DNA of 64,000 nucleotides from assembly GCA_963575745.1 (NCBI GenBank), contig CAUYUJ010019604.1, positions 349,776 through 413,775 of the forward strand, in the 5' to 3' direction. Below the pieces are notes generated by a model that was not told the DNA's origin, did not search any database, and saw only the letters and a program-made list of their open reading frames with translations. This stretch comes from Prorocentrum cordatum. Lineage: Eukaryota; Sar; Dinophyceae; Prorocentrales; Prorocentraceae. A program made the translations under genes and the position numbers. This document shows positions 11,081 through 22,008 of the stretch, piece by piece (position 1 is the stretch's first letter; each line of letters begins with the position of its first letter).

Positions 11081-11620
11081 TGGCCGTGGCCCGCGTGGGC
11101 GACATCATTTTGGCGGGCGACGCCTCGCGCCCTGAGTGGCAGGCCGAGGTCGCGCAGATCTGGGGGCTCTACGCGTGGGGCACTCGGTAGTGCATGAGCA
11201 AGAGGTACACGTCCCTCGAGCAGCGCGGAGTCACGATCGAAGAACGCGAGAAGGGCTTCTTCCTCCACCAGCAGACGCACGTCGACAAGGTCGTGGAAGT
11301 CCGAACGACGAGCGGAAGCAAACGTTGCACCACGGACACGCTGACGGGCGCGAGCAAGACGGTCCTCAGGGCCTTCTGCGGAGATATCTATCGGCTCGGC
11401 GCGAACACCGCGCCGATTCTCTGCTCGTGGGCCGCCGACTTCCACTCGAAGATCCCGGCGGGGGCCGGGGCGCGCAACCTCTCCATGGGTGCGAACAACA
11501 TCGCGGAGCTCACCAAGCAGAGGCGGCACATGGGCATGCAGATCTACCGCTGCGCCCTGGGCGACTCGGCCCCTTTTCCTCCCGGCGCGACGCGGCCTGG
11601 GCAAGCCGCCCGCGTGGGCG
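11081..11620 (+). pseudogene. copia reverse transcriptase, C-terminal part
   Basis: Starts with VARVGDIILAGDASRPEW. In copia elements the HVDD motif sits here (HVDDxLxAGD), so the first catalytic Asp of the pair has been replaced (RVGD). A TAG at 11189-11191 breaks the frame just before YTSLEQRGVTIEEREKGFFL, which matches the 'F.QCGVRIEQ..DGF.L.Q..YV' block. It continues through LRAFCGDIYRLGANTAPIL and KQRRHMGMQIY. Confidence 0.6.
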
Positions 11621-11875
11621 CTCTCAGGGCGGGCGCGTCGCCGCCGTCGCGTCCGCGCGGCCATGGGCGGCGCGCCCTCGGAGTTCACGGTCTGAGACTG
11701 GGGCTCCGGGAAGTTGCGGCGCGTGGATCGGTCGAGCCACCCTGCGGAGGTGCTGGGGGCAGGCGACGCGGAAGGTGAATGATGGGCGCGCGGTGCGTCT
11801 GGTCTTTGCGGGGGCGTTGCGCAGCTAGTCCTCGCTCCAGGGTCGCGCGACAGCCCTGCGAGGCCTGCCGGCCTG

Positions 11876-12271
11876 TTGGCCACTGACTGCCAGGCATTCT
11901 ACGACGGCGCGGCGCGGTCTCAGTCGCGCGGGCTGGGGCTCGACAAGCGACGGGCTGCCGTCGAGGCGCCGGGGCTCTGCGGCGCCCTCGGCGAGGGACA
12001 GGCGACAGCGCGCCGGGCCCATTCTCGCGCGCGGATCGCCGGCGCGCTGACCAGACCAAGCCCAGTTGGCGGGCTTTCTGCGCGAGACGGTCCATTCTCG
12101 GGAAACAGCGGCGGCGCCTCATCTGCGACGAGCAGCTCGCGGGCGCCCGAAAGAGGGCCGCCCTCGGCAAGGGTATCTTCGGCGAGACGGATCCAGCCGA
12201 TCCTGCTGCTGCACGGCGCGCGCTCGAGAAACGGCGACGGGCGCGCCCGGGCCAGATTGCGGGCAGCTTGA
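11876..12271 (+). pseudogene. copia RNase H / pol C-terminus remnant
   Basis: LGLDKRRAAVEAPGL and RAHSRARIAGALTRPSP resemble the end of copia pol (…W.HSRAQLADALTKP). A frame change leads to ICDEQLAGARKRAALGKGI (from 12121), a second typical C-terminal block. Frameshifts throughout. Confidence 0.5.
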
Positions 12272-12330
12272 ATGGGGGGCGCAGACAGCGAGACCAACCC
12301 TGCGTCCCAGACAACCTTCGACTACCTGAT

Positions 12331-12685
12331 CGTGACCCAGAAGCTCCAGCAGGAGGTGGGCGCCCACCGCAGGTTCATCGAGCAGAACTTTGCAAGCGTT
12401 GTGCCCGACTGTGCCGGCAGCGCGGCAGCCTGTATTCTTTTTGTCTGAATGCTACGCAGGAGGTTGCCTCTGTTTATTCCCCCCCTCCCTCTCCGCCCTG
12501 CCGCGCCCGCGCCGTCGCTGCTTTCGGCTCCAGGCGAGGGTTGGCGGGATTCTATATGACAGAGAGTCGGCAGCTGCCAGCCAGATTGCGCCGCGGGGGT
12601 GCGATCGCCGCGGATAGGACTGCAGGTGCGTTCACAGCATCGCGATCGATATTCGGGAATATTTACCACGTCTGATGACGACGAC
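12331..12685. other. no gene recognised
   Basis: About 350 bp between the copia remnant and the first GGCC repeat array. Nothing supported; the end of the element may lie here. Confidence 0.3.
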
Positions 12686-12689
12686 AACT

Positions 12690-13420
12690 CCGAGGCCCAT
12701 TGGGCGATTTTGGGGCGATCTGTTGGGGGCTCCGTGGCCGTCTCGGGCCGTCGGAAAGGGAAGAGAAGCAAATGCCGACATCTTTCAAACACTTAAGGAT
12801 TGTCAATGATGTTGGTCTCTTCGGGCCTTCCTGGAGGCCCTCTTTGGGGCCTTCCGGGCCGTCTCGGAGATCTCTCGGTGGCCTCTCGGGCAATCTGCGA
12901 GCCATCATGGGCCGTCTTGATGGCCGCCTGGCCCGTCTGACCTCTTTGGAAGCCGTCTCGGGGGCTTCTCTGGGCCGACTTGGGGCCCTCTTGGCGTGAT
13001 CCACGGCCGTCTTGGAGGCCATCTTGGGCGTCCTGGAGGCCTCTGGAGCCCTCTCGGGGCCCTCTTGGGCGATCTTCGGGCGATCTTCGGGAGCCATTGG
13101 GCCGTCTCGGGCCGTCGGAAGGCCGAGCGAAGCAAGCGCCAACAGTTGTCAAACACGGTCGGTCAATCAATGATTTGGGCCTCTTCGGGTCTTCCTGGAG
13201 GACCCCTGGGAGATGTCGCGGGCCGTCTCGGAGGCCTCTGTCGAGTTTTCTTGGGGGCCTGTGGGACCGTCTCGGAGGCTTCTCGGGCGAACTTGGCGGC
13301 GTCGCGGAGACTCTCGGGCCGTCTCCGACGCCATCTTGGGCAAATTTGGAGGCCATCTGAAGGCCGTCCAGGGCGTCTTGCGAGACGCGTTCTGGAGGTC
13401 ACGTTCGTTTCTGTTTTTTC
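12690..13420. repeat. degenerate GGCCTCTTGG / GGCCGTCTCGG array (forward)
   Basis: Loose tandem units of about 12-18 bp built on GGCC(G/T)TCT(C/T)GG. Two internal cassettes begin GGCCGTCGGAAgG (12742 and about 13108) followed by an A-rich unique stretch with TCAAACAC, about 370 bp apart. This repeat family recurs at 17155, 42790, 43860, 50466, 60780 and 62130; ORFs rich in GPSW, GLLGASW or RPKTAQEAP are its translations. Confidence 0.8.
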
Positions 13421-14768
13421 TCGGTGGCCGGCGGGGCGGGCCGAAGCACCAGGGGGTCTTTTTTAAGGAAAAACAGTAGTAGGACCAAACCAGTAGGATC
13501 TTCGACGCCGGGCACCCCGGTGGCGAGACCACAGGGGGGGCGGCGGATCGAAGGACCTTCGGCCCAGTAGACTTTGGCCCCGCGTCCCCTGACCAAGCGA
13601 GCGAGAACGGCGCGTCGCTGCGAATCTCCGTAGAGACGCTGCACCTCGACGCCTTCGACGCCTTCTCCGGGGCCCAGCCCGCGCGGCACGGCGCCCCGAA
13701 CGGAGCCCGCCAGACGTGGGCCTCCGACGTCAGGGTGCGCGCTGATATAGACCAGACCGTCAACGGGCGGCGCGACCATGGTGCCGCGTCGGCAATTTGC
13801 GCCGCGTGGCAGTCTGAGTTGGGTTCCGCACCCCGGCCGCCCCCTGAAGTTCGCATCGACGAGGCGGGCGCTGGCGACGCGACCTTTCTGGCTGGGAACC
13901 TTCTCGAAGCACCTGCCCCGAGCGATCCGCGCGCCCACGGGCAGCTCGCCCGCGCGAGCTCCAGCGTGAAGGAGGGCGCTTCAGATGCTTGCTCTGACTT
14001 GGCCCCTGCCACGCAAGCCATGGCTCTCGCGGACCACGTGGGGCATTGTTCAGCTCGTCGCGCCCCTTCGACGGCGCGCTCTTCAAGCCGCTCGCCACCG
14101 GTTCGCCCGGTTCCAACGAGCTTGCTTTGACTCGTGGCTCGCGGCGCTGCCCGCGTGGGGGACGCAGGCGCGCGCAGCGATCGCCCGCGTCTCTTGTGTC
14201 GCAGTCCACTTCCTTCGCGCTGGGCTCAGCGGTGGACTCTTTCAACGCCCGCGCGCGTGCGCAGAAACACGGGTCCTCCTTCTACGCCGCGATCTTGCAT
14301 TTGCAGAAGAGCGCGCGCGAGTCGCTCCACGCGGGCGGCGCGATTTCTCGACAGCATGGCGTTGAAAGCTCAGGCGGCAGCTGACGCTGGCGACGTGCGC
14401 GCCCAGTTCGCCGTGGCCCGCGCCCTCGGCGCGCGCTCGGCCACCGCCAACTCGGGACTCGACGGCGCTCGCACCCGGAACGCCTCCGAGGAGACCGCGC
14501 GCTGGGAGGGTCTTTTCAGCAACGTCTTCAGGGGGGGGCTCACCACCGCCCACGTCACTCAGCAACCGGTGCATCCCGCCCGCGGTGACCCGTTGTTGCT
14601 GGACCTCGGGCCCGATGCGACAGCCGCAGCCATCCGCGAACTTGGCCGCAATATTGGCGCTGGCATCGACGGCGTCCCCAGATTTCTGTGGCTGGAGGAG
14701 GCCCTGCTGCAACCTTGTACGAGTCCGTCAACGAATGTATACTGCGCAAATACGAGTGGCCCCTACAG

Positions 14769-15560
14769 TGGCGCGGCGGCCATCTCTAGCACATCCACAA
14801 GCGGAAGGGCGACCGTGGGATCTGCGACAACCGCCGCGGCATCTTCCTCGCGGACCACGCTGGGAAAGGTTCGGCAGGCATCGTCAAGGACGCTGTGGGG
14901 CCCACCGTAAACGAGCACCTGTCAGACACGCAACTCGGAGCAGCGGCCAAGCGTGGCACGGACTGCGCAACGCACGTGGTCTTCACAACCATTGCCTTGG
15001 CCCAGTCGCGGCAGGCGTCGATGTTCCTGCTGCATGTTGACTTGGCCAAAGCGCTCGACAAGGTTATCTGGCAGTGGATCGCGGTCACCGGGAGCGCTAC
15101 CACCAACAGCTCGGAGATGCACCGCGCGCGGCTCGGAGGCTGCGCGCGCGCAGCGGGGGGCGCGGCCCCTCGCTGCAGCGCTGGGGGGGGGGGGGGGGGG
15201 GGCAATCGCGCGGCAGCGGGAACCGCTCGCAAGTTGCGCGAACACTTCTGGCGCCAAGTACCCGGGGGGGGGGCGCGCCGCCTCCTCTCGCGCGGGCGGG
15301 CGGCAAGGATGCAAGCTCGGAGCCCTCGTCTTCGCGCGGCCTACGCCCCAGCATTGGACATGTTCCGTCGGCGATTGCGCCGCGCGGGCATGGCCCTGCG
15401 CGGCAGCAGGCCCCAGACACCTTCTGGGGGCCTGCCGCTGCCGACGACGCGTCGGAGTGCGAGATCGTGGACGCCACCTTCGTCGACGACGAGGTCGCGA
15501 TTCTCCTGTCGGAGCCCCCCGTGCGCTGGCGCGCGCCATCGACGTCTCACTCGAGATCCT
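14769..15560 (+). pseudogene. LINE reverse transcriptase
   Basis: Starts WRGGHL-stop-HIHKRKGDRGICDNRRGI, matching the conserved 'W.gG.L..ifKgKG....c...RGI.L.' block, then LADHAGKGSAGIVKDAVGP, TQLGAAAKRGTDCATH and FLLHVDLAKALDKV, the first catalytic Asp block. Later, in another frame, VDATFVDDEVAILLSE carries the FVDD catalytic box near 15470-15515. A G-run at 15182-15201 lies at one of the frame changes. Clear family match, clearly broken. Confidence 0.7.
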
Positions 15561-15860
15561 GACTGGCACGTTCGGCGATTTCCACTTGGAGATAATCTGG
15601 AGCAGGGGCAAGGCCGAAGGCCTTGTCGCCCTCCGGGGCACGCGCTCGGTGGACGTCCGCGAGCGATGGCGGCGAGCGGGCGGCGGCTTGGCCATTCCGG
15701 CCCCGACTTCTGACCAGCTGCTTCACGGGGGCGAGGGGGGCAAGCACCTCGGCACGTGGGCGTCCGCGCGCGGCGCTTCATCTTGCAATGCTGCTGATAG
15801 GTCGCAGTCTGCGATGACGGCGTACGCCCCCATCTCCCGCAAGGTTTTGGCTCGCCGCTG

Positions 15861-16082
15861 ATGGGCGACAAATGCATTATTGCCTTCTCGCGTAGCCTCG
15901 CCCTCTCCCGCCTCGCCTTCTTCCTCCACGTCTGCACCCTGCCCATCAAGTCGCTTCTTCGCCTATCAGGGGTCTACATGAGAGTGCTTCGGCGCATCGT
16001 TGGTGACCCTCGCTTCTCGAAAGACGCGGCATCGACCGACCGATGGGGTCCTGGGGCATATTGGTCAGCCCTCGTTCGATAG
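15861..16082 (+). pseudogene. LINE post-RT segment
   Basis: IIAFSRSLALSRLAFFLHV…LSGVYMRVLRRIVGDPRF corresponds to the helical segment that follows the RT in these elements (…ARSLalSRLlfn.h… ymR.lRrI.). Ends at a stop. Confidence 0.5.
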
Positions 16083-16262
16083 CACGCTGCATACTGATGG
16101 TGGCGCGCTTGAGGTATTTCGGCAGGCTGGCCCGGAATCAGCCGCCATCCCTCCTGTCCTTGCTGCTGGCCGGCACTGGGGAGCCAGAATTATTGTGGTT
16201 GGCGACGATCCGGGTCGACGTCGGGCGGGCGCGCGCTTGGCCTCGCGCGCGGTCTGCTTTCT

Positions 16263-16610
16263 TTGCGGGGCGGTCCGCGAGCGTCGCTCCCTGATTCTTG
16301 CTTGGACAGGGCCGCCGTGACAGGACACTCCGAGCCTAGCGTCTGGCGCGGATTGGGCCACCTTTGCAGGGACTGCCCGGCGCGCTTCCCGTCGGAACGC
16401 GCTTTGGCCGAACATTGTCGGGCAAAGCATGGGCATCGGTTAGCCGTTAAACAGCGCATCGATGGTTCTGGCGCGTGCCTCGTTTGCGGCGCAATTTTTC
16501 GCGCGCAATTGCGATGTGTCGCGCATTTGTCCAATGGGCGGCGCCCCGCGTGCACGGCCTGGGTGCTCGCTAATCCCCCCCGCCACCTGATGCCGCGCCG
16601 GCAGCGCTGA
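16263..16610 (+). pseudogene. LINE C-terminal zinc-finger region
   Basis: HLCRDCPARFPSERALAEHC followed by RAKHGH gives one C-x2-C…H-x4-H finger; CLVCGAIFRAQLRCVAHL follows as a second C-x2-C…H finger, with a CAVxW-like end. Nucleic-acid-binding fingers of this type are common at LINE ORF2 C-termini. Confidence 0.55.
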
Positions 16611-16739
16611 GCGAGCAAGATCGAGCGGCCAAGCGCGAGGCTTGGGCCCAGGGGCACACGCGCCTTTCGGTTCGATCGAGGAGCGGCGATCACCCGCGAC
16701 GGCAAACGCATCGGACATTGCCGGTAGCGCATCACCTTC

Positions 16740-17150
16740 TCTCCAGCGCTCCTCGGCGCGATGAGCGCGCTGCGCCGGGGTGTCGCGTGTAGCCGGTGCT
16801 CTGGCGCATTTGTTGTGGTCAGTTTTCTTCTTGTGCAGCAGATTTTTTAATCAGTCGTAGCGGCGCGGTGGCTTTCACACCGCGCTACACACATGGCATT
16901 CACGTCGTCAGGCGTTCCTGTTTTGTTCTGGCAGGTCCTTGACGTCGCTCTCACGAGTTGTGTTTCGTCTTGCTCCTGCCTCCTCTCCTCCCCTCCGCAT
17001 TTGCCGCGCTATGTTGTGCAGTTTCTGCATTGCTGTGCGGTTAGAGGTGCCCTCCGATCCCCGAGCAACAAACAACCTTCGGCCCATCCTGCCACCGTGC
17101 CTGGGTTGTGGATATGAAGCCAAGTGGATGTTCGTTGACATCTCGTGTGT
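16740..17150. other. non-coding; leader of a repeat array
   Basis: No gene seen. From about 17075 the sequence CTTCGGCCCATCCTGCCACC followed by GTGCCTGGGTTGTGG closely matches 40138-40172. In both places it stands just before a GGCC array. Confidence 0.5.
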
Positions 17151-17154
17151 GTGT

Positions 17155-17585
17155 GTGTGGGGGGGGGGGGGGGCGGTTTTTGGGGGGCCGTTTTGGCGCC
17201 TTTTTGGGGCCTCTTGGAGGCCTCTTGTGGGCCTGTTGCGGTTTGGGGCTGTCTTGGTGCCCTTTTGGGCTGTCTTTGGCGCCTCTCGGGCCGTTCTTCG
17301 GCGTTATTGGACCGTCTCGGGGCGTTTTTAGACCGTCCTTGGGCCTTTTGGGGAGCCGTTTTGGGGTTGTTTTCAGGGCCTGCTGGGCCTCTTTGGAGCA
17401 TCGGAACAACAAAAAGGCGAGAACGCTCCGATCAGTCAAACGCTTGAGGAAACTCAATCTGTTTTGCCTCGTGGGGCCCTCTTTGGAGGCCTCTTGGAAG
17501 CCTTTTTCAGGGAGTCCTGGAGGCCCTCTTGGACCGTCCTGGGGGCATCGTGGGGCCTTCTTGGCCCGTCTTGGTGCCCTCCTTG
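17155..17585. repeat. GGCCTCTTGG array (forward) after a G run
   Basis: A (GT)n plus G14 run at 17144-17174, then degenerate GGCCTCTTGG units, interrupted by the A-rich cassette GCATCGGAACAACAAAAAGG… at about 17396-17465. Confidence 0.8.
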
Positions 17586-17589
17586 TGCC

Positions 17590-18130
17590 TGAAATTCACG
17601 CGCCATCCCTTCCCAGAACACAGGGGGCATGCGCCAAACCCCAAACGTTTTCGGAAATATGGACCTGAGCCTTTTGAAGACTCTTAGGAGTGATTTTCGA
17701 GGTTTCAGGACCTGAGGATACGCCCAGTCCATGCCGCGCGTTACGGTGGCGGGTAGTTATTGCCGCCCGGGGTGTGCTTAGCTTCGGCACCAAGGGGCCA
17801 CAGAGACGTACTGCCGTGGTTCTGTCACGATGAGAGCCAGGGGCAGCAACAACAACAACAACACACGCGTACGTTATATGAGTTAATACTTGGCCTCGAA
17901 CGATCGTCCGGATATCTCACGCGTTACGCCGTTTCTTAGTAATCGGAGCACGATGCTGGCCTCGTGGCCGTATTCATGCACGGGGACAATATTGGTGCAC
18001 GTAGTTGTGCGCGTGCGTCCTCTCTGTGGGCTCCATAGAAACATGTGTTGGGTCCGACCACCAGTGGTGACAGGCCATGGCGGGGATGGTGATGATATCG
18101 GCATGGTTTGCCTGGGAACACAGGTGCCGC
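17590..18130. other. no gene recognised
   Basis: Unique-looking sequence with a short CAA microsatellite at about 17844-17860. Nothing else supported. Confidence 0.3.
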
Positions 18131-18137
18131 TTCCCCC

Positions 18138-18227
18138 GGCGGCGCACAAGTTGCGTCGACGACGCAACTTGTGCGCCGCCGTCGTGCCGTGCACGACGGC
18201 GGCGCACCGTGCACGACTCGTGCACGG
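18138..18227. repeat. three stacked palindromes
   Basis: Palindrome 1: 21-bp perfect arms 18138-18158 and 18160-18180 around one A. Palindrome 2: 10-bp perfect arms 18178-18187 and 18191-18200, loop CGT. Palindrome 3: 10-bp perfect arms 18207-18216 and 18218-18227 around one C. Almost the whole 90 bp is self-complementary. Function unknown; could be a cruciform or recombination hot spot, or a relic of palindromic mobile DNA. Confidence 0.9.
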
Positions 18228-18239
18228 CACGCCCTGTCC

Positions 18240-19350
18240 AGCTGGTGATGAAGAGGAGGAGGTCCTTTGATGCTTTTATGCCCCAGATGCTAGTCCCCAA
18301 ATGCCTGTGCTTCCAGGCAACGACAATTCAAACCACGGGATCGAAGCACCCTCCAGCATACCCCGACAAGGTCGCCTCGAGGCTGGGCCACAACGCCACG
18401 TCGTCTGTGAGCTCTTGAGGGGGTGCCCCCCAAAAGTTTCTTGCATTTTCGCTTCACTCCTGATGAAGGGCCTTGGATGGCATTTTCGGCCCACGGGAGG
18501 GGGAAAATGGAAGGGGGACGGGTCATTCTGGAGGGGGGGGGGTCGATACGCAGCACAGACCTTGGAGTAGGGGGGATTCGGAGGAGGTGCGCATCGAAAC
18601 TCGCACATCGACCGCAAATTGACTGTCCGCCCGCTGTCTCGATTGAAACAGCAGAATGTGCTGTCTCCCCGGGACATCCGATTTCCAGTGCGCAATTGTT
18701 CAATACGATGTCTCTGGAATTCCCAGCTCCTTCCCTGGGGCCAGGCGGCGAGAAGCCTCCGATAGGTCAGAAAAGGCGAAAGACGTTCGAAAGTCACGAC
18801 CCTCGATCCGTGATTGAAGACGTTGGATGTCTGGTTCTCCTCGCCGACAGCAGCGGCAGGACGTTCAGCTTCTCCTCATCATCGTGACCATTGACCATAA
18901 TTTTCATCCCTCTGCCCCACGTCCAGCCCCCTTCGGCCTTGTGGGTGCGCTGACGCCGTGCGGCAGGAAAGGATAGTCACGAGCTGCGACAGAAGCTGCG
19001 CAACACTCCAAGGGAGTACTGGCGGCGCGGACGTGCCCCGCGTCCCCCCACGTCTCCTGCTCGTATGCCCAACTTCTCGGCGGGAGTGGAAGAGGGCATT
19101 GCTCGGTGCACCGCTCGGTGTTGCGGCGGGAGCTTCCGCGAGCGCCACGTGTTGGCCGCCCACCGCATGGCCTTCCTCCCCGGCAGCAGCAGCGGGAGGG
19201 GGCCAGCGCCGCCGAGCGCCCGCGGGGGTCCCGCGCGCGCGCCAGGCGGCCCGGCGTCCGGACCGGGCCGGGGCGCGCCGACGCTGGAGCTGCCGCCGAT
19301 GCCGCCGCATCACGGCCCCGTGGGTGGGTTGCATGTCCGTTCACGGTATG
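18240..19350. other. no gene recognised
   Basis: About 1.1 kb of GC-rich sequence with short overlapping ORFs on both strands and no conserved protein block that I can identify. Confidence 0.3.
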
Positions 19351-19356
19351 ATTAAG

Positions 19357-19539
19357 TCGGGCGTGTCCCCCTACAGGGGGATTTTCGACGAAAAGCCAAC
19401 AATACCCCAGGAATATCCCACAATGGCCACAGCATGCTAAAACAAAAAGTCCACGGACTATTTTCGGACTATTTTTTGATTATTTTTGGGGTATTTTTTA
19501 TTTTTCGTCGAAAATCCCTCAGTAGGGGGACATGCCCGA
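19357..19539. mobile_element. MITE-like element with ~38-bp terminal inverted repeats
   Basis: Left end TCGGGCGTGTCCCCCTACAG… and the complement of the right end TCGGGCATGTCCCCCTACTG… match over about 38 bp with roughly 4 mismatches, both ending in GATTTTCGACGAAAA. The 107-bp interior is AT-rich, unlike the surroundings. ACGGTAT lies just outside both ends and is a candidate target-site duplication. No coding capacity. Confidence 0.8.
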
Positions 19540-19599
19540 CATAACGGTATTATGTTGCATCCTCGGGGGACCTCGGCTGTCCCGTCGCGGCCCTATCCG

Positions 19600-19700
19600 C
19601 ATCGAGTCCGTGTCGAAACTATGTCGGGCTCGTCGGATCCGTGCCGAATCCGCGTCGAATCCACGCCGGATCCAGGTCGAGTCCGCATCGGCGTCATCGA
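19600..19700. repeat. CGTGTCGAATCC-type minisatellite
   Basis: Degenerate 11-13-bp units around (T)CGxGTCGAATCC / GTCGGATCC over about 100 bp. Confidence 0.5.
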
Positions 19701-20439
19701 AGTCGGCTTTCTTCCTCCTGCTCCTCCCCGCCGTTCTGGTGCCCCCTCTCACTCCCGATCCGATCCAACTCTGGTGTCAGACGTGTTCCAAAGTTGGTCT
19801 GAACCAGGCCCAAATCGGACAGCGCCGGGGGCCGCGTGGGCCCCAGTGGATCGGGGGGGGCAGAGCCCCCAACAGGGACACGTCGATTAGTTCGGACAGG
19901 CATAGAACTACACTTTGGGCGAGTGGATTAGCTTCTTGCGCGGATCCCGAAATTCCAAGCTTACTTTTGCGACATCGTCTAACGTATTGGTTCGCCCGTC
20001 ATTCGAGGGGGCGGATCGCGTCTGTTGGATTTGCCGGGGCCTCGGCGTCTCTTGCCAGTGTCAGTCTGGAACCAAGGCTTGCGCCTCACGAGTGGATTGG
20101 AGGATGAGCGCAATGTGAGTCTTTCAGCTGCGGGGGGGCGCGGACGTTTGCCGCCGCGCTGGGGCCAGGGGCAACTAGGAAACGCTCAGGGAAATGGGGG
20201 GCGGCAGGTAGAGGAAGAACGGGCGGGGGGGAGGGCAAAGCAGCGGGCGGGAATGGGGAACATAGTGACCAGGCGAGATACTCTGATAGGGGGAGCGATG
20301 TGGGCGGAGGCCGCAGTTGTCATTCCTTCTGATCGCCCCGGGACGTTCAGACACCTCCGCGCGGAGGCCGGCAGGGGGTTTAACGGCCCTTGCCTTCCTG
20401 ACTCTGCGGGCGGGGCGCGACGACGTACCCGACGTGTAC

Positions 20440-20700
20440 CCCGCCCCGTTCGCTAGGTGCCGTTCTGTACGTGCTCGCCCCGCGCGAGACATCCAGCGCG
20501 TTCAGAACTACACTTAGCCGGGCACTAGGTGTAGTTCTGTACGCGCTGGTTTGGCCGGAGACATCCTCACAAAACGGAGCACTTATAGAACTACACCTAG
20601 CCAGCGGGGCGGGGTGCATGTCGGGTGCCGCCGCCCGCGCCCCCAACGTGTACCGCGCCCTGGCCGCTAAGTGCCGTTCTGTACGTGTCCCCGTTTCGCG
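20440..20700. repeat. AGAACTACAC inverted repeats
   Basis: CAGAACTACACTTAGCC followed by GGGCACTAGGTGTAGTTCTG forms a hairpin (one mismatch in 15), and TAGAACTACACCTAGCC recurs at about 20587. GTGCCGTTCTGTACGTG occurs at about 20458 and 20671. A related piece, TAGAACTACACTTTGG, is at 19905. Confidence 0.6.
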
Positions 20701-20759
20701 AAGCATCGGCTGCCCGCGCTGCCCATCGCCGAGGCCCCGCCCCCTGGGCCGCCCCCCGC

Positions 20760-21290
20760 CGACATCCCGCATCCCCTGGTTCAGCGAAGCCAGCCATATG
20801 CCTGGAGGCTTCGACCTCGCGCAGCCCGCTTCCCTCCCCCGCCTGTGCCGCAGCAGCAAATTCGCGATCCGATCCCCCGCGCTTTCAAATTCTTCTTCGT
20901 GCCAGATTCCCTGTCCGAGGGTGATCGCTTTTTCGTTTTATGTTTTTTCTTGCGGCTGCCGCCAAGCCTCGCCGTGAAACGTGGTGATCGCTTCCACGTT
21001 TGGCACGCAACGTCGTCGGCGCGACCATCGCTTTCCATGGTAGGTCGTGAGGCGGTGTCCGTCCACCCAGACCGACCGACGCGCCAAATCGAATTATGAT
21101 TGCCACCCCTGGTCCCCGCAACAAGGTGCAGTTTTGCTGCGTGTAGTTGTAGATGTGTTCGATTAGTGAATTGTCCGTTTTTGGTTCTCGAGAGGGCGCC
21201 GCGGCCGTTATTTTCCAGGCTTGCGCCCGCCAGGTTTGGGCCTTAGGTCGTTTTCACTAAACCACGCTTTACTAGAGGGAGGTCAGTCCA
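20760..21290. other. no gene recognised
   Basis: Short overlapping ORFs only. Confidence 0.3.
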
Positions 21291-21504
21291 TCCCCGAATG
21301 GAGCGGACAGCACCCGCAGGGGGAGGGCGCCCTGCCTGGATCGAAAAGGGCGTGACGTCCTCGCGGCAGGATGCGTCAGGGTCGTATTCCGTGCCCACGC
21401 GGCGGCTCTGCCGCGGGCGTTCCATGGCTGAACGTCGCCGGTGGCCCGGAATGGCGGCCCGTTTTGGAACGATCTTGCGATCGGGGAGCCGCCGACCGTT
21501 CAAT

Positions 21505-21601
21505 GGTGGAGGAGGAGGAGGAGGAGGACGGAGGAGGACGGAGGAGGAGGACGGAGGAGGACGGAGGAGGAGGAGGAGGAGGAGGAGGAGGAGGAGGAGG
21601 T
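21505..21601. repeat. GGA microsatellite
   Basis: About 97 bp of GGA/GGAC units. Confidence 0.9.
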
Positions 21602-21640
21602 CATGACACGATTTTGGCGCCCCCTCAGAGAGAATTCACG

Positions 21641-21888
21641 GGGGGCCACCATGGGTTATGATGCTCCAACCTACTTTAGCCTTCTTGACCAGAAAGAAGT
21701 TCGAGCGCCCAGAAAAAGTACCGAAACTCAAGGGTTTTCACGCGTCGGGCCCTGGGAGACACTCGCCCGACACTGTTTCGACACTGTTTCGACACTCTTT
21801 TGACCCGTGTCCGGGTGCTCGAAATTATTTCTGGGATGTGGTCCTGAAGTAGGATGGGAACAGCATAAACCATGGGGCGGGGGCCACC
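21641..21888. mobile_element. MITE-like inverted-repeat element with 10-bp flanking duplication
   Basis: GGGGGCCACC occurs exactly at 21641-21650 and 21879-21888. The enclosed 228 bp begins ATGGGTTATGATGCTCCAAC… and ends with the imperfect complement (…GGAACAGCATAAACCATGG), giving an inverted repeat of about 35 bp with several mismatches. The middle holds three GTTTCGACACT copies. Non-coding. Confidence 0.65.
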
Positions 21889-22008
21889 ACGAGGGGCCAC
21901 CGATTTCAAGGACCTGGGCCCCTTCCCCGGGCGGTGGGCACATTGTATAGGACTCTTGCAGGCAAGCTGCTCCGCAGAACACCGACTGCACGGAGCACAA
22001 AACTTTCT

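Larger units (their letters stand above)
9650..12330 (+). mobile_element. decayed Ty1/copia-type retrotransposon
   Basis: Successive blocks in different frames match the order of a copia pol: an upstream region ending LARSKMNASARKDFD, the reverse transcriptase, and the C-terminal RNase H tail. Stops and frameshifts separate them. No long terminal repeats were found by eye, and the 5' boundary (9650-10500, GC-rich, no clear domain) is uncertain. It is surely inactive. Confidence 0.6.
13490..16730 (+). mobile_element. decayed LINE-type (non-LTR) retrotransposon
   Basis: Order of remnants: possible tail of an endonuclease domain (RRDHGAASAICAAW near 13765), a linker with LPAWGTQARAA (about 14145), reverse transcriptase (14769-15720), the post-RT segment (15861-16082) and C-terminal zinc fingers (16341-16566). 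All are on the + strand in shifting frames. No poly-A tail or target-site duplication could be assigned. Confidence 0.6.

Noticed and set aside
9650-12330. Long terminal repeats of the copia remnant
   Set aside because: No matching direct repeats could be found by eye on either side; needs an alignment tool.
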